DNA of 64,000 nucleotides. It comes from CAVRXQ01 sp963831155. Its GTDB lineage: Bacteria; Actinomycetota; Acidimicrobiia; Acidimicrobiales; Bog-793. Below the pieces are notes generated by a model that worked only from the letters and a program-made list of their open reading frames with translations, was not told where the DNA came from and did not search any database. Shown here piece after piece: positions 61,301-64,000 of the stretch (positions within the stretch are counted from its first letter, which is position 1; each line of letters opens with the position of its first letter). Location: positions 558,001-622,000 of the forward strand of contig CAWHOY010000005.1 in the NCBI GenBank assembly GCA_963831155.1, in the 5' to 3' direction. The position numbers were made by a program, and so were the translations under genes.

Positions 61301-61823
61301 CAGCACGGGCGGAGAGTCCTGGTGCATTTACTTCCTTGTCAAGGAGAGCGATCGCCTCCACGAGATCGAGGCCGCAACGAACGGCTCGCTCCGCATCGTC
61401 CTCGTGCGCCGTTGGCGAGCCCCAAACAGCCAAAACCGCGTCACCGATGAAGTTCTCAACGATTCCGCCGTACCGTTCGACGACGACACGACAGATTTCA
61501 GAAAAGCGCGAGAGAAGGTCGCGAACCTCCTCGGCATCTCGTGTCTCCGAAAGACTCGTGAACCCAACGAGGTCGGCGAAAAGGACAGAGACGAGACGGC
61601 GTTCCGCGATCGCCGTCTCCGCCGGAGGCGCGCCCTCAACCGCTCGAGGTGAGGCGTCGGCAGATCGCGATTCTGCGACCGCCGCGCCGCACTGCCTGCA
61701 GAATCGTTTACCGGGGGTTGCCGGCGTGCCGCAGTTCCCGCAGATCAGGAAGAGGGGGGACCCACAGTCCTCGCAGAAGCGAGCAGAGTCCTCATTACCT
61801 GCCCCGCACGCCGGACAGCGCAT
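58311..61823 (-). CDS. Zinc-ribbon / class III cyclase / AAA ATPase / TPR regulator
   Basis: The 1,170-residue protein starts with two zinc ribbons (CPACG...CEDCG and CGNCG...CRQCG, residues 3-46). A class III adenylate/guanylate cyclase domain follows (~75-245) with the metal aspartates D84 (LFADLVGFTS) and D128 (ENFIGDAVLAVWG). An AAA/NTPase region has Walker A GIPGIGKS at 299-306, and the C-terminal half is built of TPR-like helices. The layout is that of large signal-transduction ATPases. ATG 61823 follows a GGGGAGAGG stretch. Confidence 0.9.
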   Translation of the reverse strand: MRCPACGAGNEDSARFCEDCGSPLFLICGNCGTPATPGKRFCRQCGAAVAESRSADASPRAVEGAPPAETAIAERRLVSVLFADLVGFTSLSETRDAEEVRDLLSRFSEICRVVVERYGGIVENFIGDAVLAVWGSPTAHEDDAERAVRCGLDLVEAIALLDKEVNAPGLSARAGVLTGEAAVNFRTNGERMIAGDLVNTASRLQTAAEPCTVYVGDATYQAANHAIAFSEVGDLTLKGKDEPVRAWRALRVVAQRKGVGRTERVEAPFVGRDEELRALKEALDALARERRARLISVTGIPGIGKSRLTWEFKKYVDGLVDDIYWHHGRSPAYGEGISFWALSEMVRMRADITEDEDAASAKHKLTATLSEFVPDADERTWIEPRLSHLLGLGDAPPGHRDETFSAWRSFFEHIAQQAPVVMVFEDLQWADPGLIDFIESILEWSRSQPILVLCLARPELLERRPSWGAGQRAFMSLHLDPLARDAMHQLLSGLVRNLPAQLSGRILERAEGVPLYAVEIVRMLSGKGLLFEHEGVYEASEELSDFEVPDSLHSLIASRLDSLPVEERALLQDAAVLGKSFSTAALSVLTGTSPNALEIPLRDLVRKELLVVDNDPRSPERGQFGFLQGLIREVAHSTLGRKDRRTKHLAAAHYFESLADDELSGVVAAHYLEAYEASPDGPERDALGARARDTLADAGRRAMSLGSPEQALSYFEQSLEIATPGVERAELWELAGDAATRVGDVARACSHLEQAITYHEKAGDAASAGLAVASWARAHSTGSSGFAEAIDRAERAYADLGERGEPRVRATLAAVLADLCARSGEPARGHEWAESALVLVEQMDEPELLAQALWAEAAALFNLGRHQQAVILARGILPIAESAGSLVEQSRGLLALGVYLLDDDPREALTATMRTIEVSRRAGDRRREIMSLLNAAENAVFLGELNEAEAILAELDERDLPGEQPLWKAANDALSRAFRGDVTGAIAVFDDLADAVTASEYVHDRSTYYAGRALVSLVAGDLDSAYEEAGAAVAADPSGINSPKSLAIQAHVALWLHDPDRASVALSGMGGFRGRWMAIARLTTEAGLAALRGRLEEAVALYERALRSWSELGAPLDLALCELDMAFLLGEHPAAHDAANRARQLLNEIGAPPLLQQLEARDRSEITPRS

Positions 61824-61973
61824 CCTCTCCCCCCTTTCAGTTGGGTCGACAGTAGCGACCACCCGCGACAGCGTCTTTTCAAAGATGCCGCGCCGCCCTC
61901 GACACGGGTCAATCAGTGAATGCATCGAAGCACGTCGTTACCTATACCGACGACGGGTTGGACGGGAAAGTCG
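61824..61973. other. Intergenic region between two co-oriented genes
   Basis: The 150-bp spacer between the FtsH-like gene and the cyclase gene, read on the minus strand, shows no clear hairpin or promoter motif. Confidence 0.35.
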
Positions 61974-64000
61974 CTACGAAGCCTCACCATTCGTGTCTGG
62001 CCCGCGCCTTCGCGGTCGCGCAGCCGGCGGGCTCTCGCCATTGCCGGTTGCCGGGACGGTCACTGGTTCCGGCAGCGCGGGCAAGGGCGGCAGGTGGACC
62101 TCCACGCCCCTGCGCTCTCGGTGAGCGGACATGACCGCTTCGTGATACTCGTCGAGGGCGGCGCGAAATTCTCGAGTCCGGTAGACGCGCCCGTCGACGA
62201 ACGGACCTTCGGTGCCGTTCACGATGGCGAGGACGTCTTCTCCGGTGATCGTCTTTCGGGTTTCGAGCGCGTGGGCGACCGCGAGAATCTCGTACCGGTT
62301 CTCCTTCAAAAGAATGTCGGTTTGAGCAAGCAATCGCTCGAGGTTGTCCTCGATGCGGTCGCCGAGCGAGGAGAACATCGCCTTCGTCTCGTCGTCCTTG
62401 CCGCGTCCTGCGCCTCCTGAGCCGACGCCGGACTCCTTTGACACCTCGTGGGACGTGATCGTCCGACCCATTCCCCAGTAACCCTCCATGAAGGTCGCGA
62501 TGCGGGTCGCGTTCGAGAGGTCAGCCGAAACCCCCGACGCGCTGTCGCCTGAGAAGAACATCCGCTCGCCGGCGAGGCTCGCCAGCGAGACCATGATGTC
62601 GGCCTCGTAGTCCGACTTCCATCGCGTGAACGTGTCCTCGGCTCGAACGTGCTTCACCATGCCGAGGTAAGTACTCCCCTTCTCGATCGTCGCCAGGTCG
62701 ATGACCCAGTCCTTCTGGGTGCGGGAGGCTGTGACGGCGTGACACGCCTCGTGGACCGCGGTCGCGTGGCGTTCCCGCTCGATGTATTCGACATCTTCCG
62801 GCGGACCGAGCTCTTTCAGCTGCTTCGCCTTGACGACGTCTCCCCAGTTGATGTCTTGTCGATCGTCACGAATCGCGTTGATCAGCGATTCGTTGACGAG
62901 GTCTTTGATCGTCGCTCCGGTGGCGTATGGCGTCATCGTGGCGAGCCGATCGATCTGATCTGGCGTCAAGTTGTGGTTGACCTTCGCCAGGTAACCCTCG
63001 TAGGTGCGGACGCGACCGGCCTTCGACGGGTAACCCATCTTGTAGATCCGGTCGATGCGTCCTGGACGCAACAGTGCTTCATCGAGGGACTGCGGCATGT
63101 TCGTCGCCATCATGATCAAGATGCGGTATTTCGGAGGTGGCTTCGGCTTCATGCCGAGCGCCCGTCGCAGGTAGCGGTTGACGAAACCGCGCGGCTTTGT
63201 CAGTCCCTGCATTTCTGAGAGGAGCGATTGCAGCGTTCCCTGGCCGCCGCCGCCCATCATGCCGCCCATCATCATGCGATTTCGCTGCTCTGCCTCGACC
63301 TCGGCGAGCGAGAAGGCGACATATTCGGGCCCTCGGCAGTAACTCCCGCCGGGTCCGAAGACGCCACCTGGCGTCAACGCGCCGCGGTTACCGAGCGAGT
63401 CCGCCTCGTCGAAGAAGACGACCACTCCCCCGTATCGCAGGGCGAGCTTGCGAAGTCGCCGAAAGAGCGACTTCACCTTCAGGATGCCGACGCCCATGAA
63501 CATGTTCTGGAAGGCGCCGGGGTCGACGAAGACGAACGGGTTGTTCGTCTCGCCGGCGACGGCTTCGGCGAGCAAGGTCTTTCCGGTCCCAGGTGGTCCG
63601 TGCAACAAGATGCCGCCCGGCACGTAACCGCCCTTCGACTCGATCTCCTCTGGATCCTTCAAAAAGATCAAGTTCTCTTTGACGCGATCGACCACGGCGT
63701 CCTGACCCCAGACATCAGAAAAGCGGGTCGTGACGTCTCCTGGATAGTGGACGTCGACGCCGCCTTTCGACAGCAGCCAGAACAGTCCGATGAATTGGAA
63801 GGCGATGAAGAAGAACGCGAACGCGAGCTGGAAGATGAACGGAATCGCGTTGTACAGCGCGACCGGCACCTGGAAAAGCGATACCGCCGGAGACGTGTGA
63901 TAAAAGGCCGCCAGGATGACGGCGAGGATGACGAGAAAGACGACGACACGCAGCGCTCTCCCAACGCGGAATCGCGTCCAGTCGTTTGTCCTGCGTCGGA
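61974..64000 (-). CDS. FtsH-like AAA+ membrane protease (5' end outside window)
   Basis: Two N-terminal membrane segments are seen (LRVVVFLVILAVILAAFYH and AFFFIAFQFIGLFWLL), then an AAA+ domain with GILLHGPPGTGKT (Walker A), VVVFFDEADS (Walker B) and LLRPGRIDRIY (arginine finger region), and the M41 protease motif H-E-A-C-H at VHEACHAV. Insertions between Walker A and B are longer than in classic FtsH. The open frame continues to position 64000 with no start, so the gene is cut by the window edge. The C-terminus is Pro/Arg-rich. Confidence 0.9.
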   Translation of the reverse strand, partial: RRRTNDWTRFRVGRALRVVVFLVILAVILAAFYHTSPAVSLFQVPVALYNAIPFIFQLAFAFFFIAFQFIGLFWLLSKGGVDVHYPGDVTTRFSDVWGQDAVVDRVKENLIFLKDPEEIESKGGYVPGGILLHGPPGTGKTLLAEAVAGETNNPFVFVDPGAFQNMFMGVGILKVKSLFRRLRKLALRYGGVVVFFDEADSLGNRGALTPGGVFGPGGSYCRGPEYVAFSLAEVEAEQRNRMMMGGMMGGGGQGTLQSLLSEMQGLTKPRGFVNRYLRRALGMKPKPPPKYRILIMMATNMPQSLDEALLRPGRIDRIYKMGYPSKAGRVRTYEGYLAKVNHNLTPDQIDRLATMTPYATGATIKDLVNESLINAIRDDRQDINWGDVVKAKQLKELGPPEDVEYIERERHATAVHEACHAVTASRTQKDWVIDLATIEKGSTYLGMVKHVRAEDTFTRWKSDYEADIMVSLASLAGERMFFSGDSASGVSADLSNATRIATFMEGYWGMGRTITSHEVSKESGVGSGGAGRGKDDETKAMFSSLGDRIEDNLERLLAQTDILLKENRYEILAVAHALETRKTITGEDVLAIVNGTEGPFVDGRVYRTREFRAALDEYHEAVMSAHRERRGVEVHLPPLPALPEPVTVPATGNGESPPAARPRRRGPDTNGEAS

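Overview
The window is high-G+C DNA from an actinomycete-type bacterium. The strongest evidence is a block at 27.5-38.7 kb that follows the order known from Mycobacterium tuberculosis around Rv1822-Rv1832: a CDP-alcohol phosphatidyltransferase, gcvH, an FHA protein of the GarA type, an FtsR-type MerR regulator, a bifunctional nuclease, a second MerR regulator and glycine decarboxylase. Deazaflavin (F420)-type oxidoreductases, DHA2-type transport, lipobox proteins and many genes that look leaderless fit the same picture. An early-branching lineage such as Acidimicrobiia is an inference; no rRNA or tRNA was found to settle it.

Layout. 1-18.6 kb is an accessory stretch: an IS256-family element with exact ends, an 8-bp target duplication and a DUF3024 passenger gene sits inside a phage-like gene. 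It is followed by secreted or lipoprotein genes, small proteins, single enzymes (FMN reductase, HAD phosphatase, alpha/beta hydrolase, PPOX, Ddn-type protein, aldo/keto reductase), several decayed genes and long gene-poor gaps. 19-26.5 kb holds a degenerate-EAL/GAF/GGDEF protein and cell-wall or glycan enzymes (D-Ala-D-Ala carboxypeptidase, glycogen-debranching-type enzyme, L,D-transpeptidase). 27-38.7 kb is the conserved core with the complete glycine cleavage set apart from the shared L-protein (gcvH, gcvT, gcvPA, gcvPB), a frameshifted hpt and a possible nuclease of unknown role.

38.7-51.8 kb carries an esterase and a DHA2 transporter, an AhpD-like protein, a coiled-coil protein, a methylmalonate-semialdehyde dehydrogenase with a class III aminotransferase (a likely beta-alanine or beta-amino acid catabolic pair), GNAT, LLM oxidoreductase and DksA-like genes, a group II PLP decarboxylase, a cytoplasmic HtrA-like protease and a PAS-LuxR regulator. 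51.9-58.2 kb is a second accessory stretch with remnants of an F420-NADP oxidoreductase-like gene, an AraC regulator and an isochorismatase, intact VOC and DUF1801 genes, and dispersed palindromic repeats. 58.3-64 kb has two large minus-strand genes: a zinc-ribbon/class III cyclase/AAA/TPR regulator and an FtsH-like AAA+ metalloprotease that runs off the right edge.

The points most worth a second look are: the exactly reversible IS256 insertion; a gcvT gene whose only well-placed start is ATA inside an ATAA stop/start overlap; a recurrent TANNNT-N6/8-start layout that marks leaderless genes and supports several small ORFs; tandem palindromes before the GGDEF gene; a repeated GTCTCA-N5-TGAGAC palindrome; and a small coupled set of phage-like genes. 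Several broken genes are broken by single-base losses in short runs, so sequencing indels must be excluded before calling them real decay.
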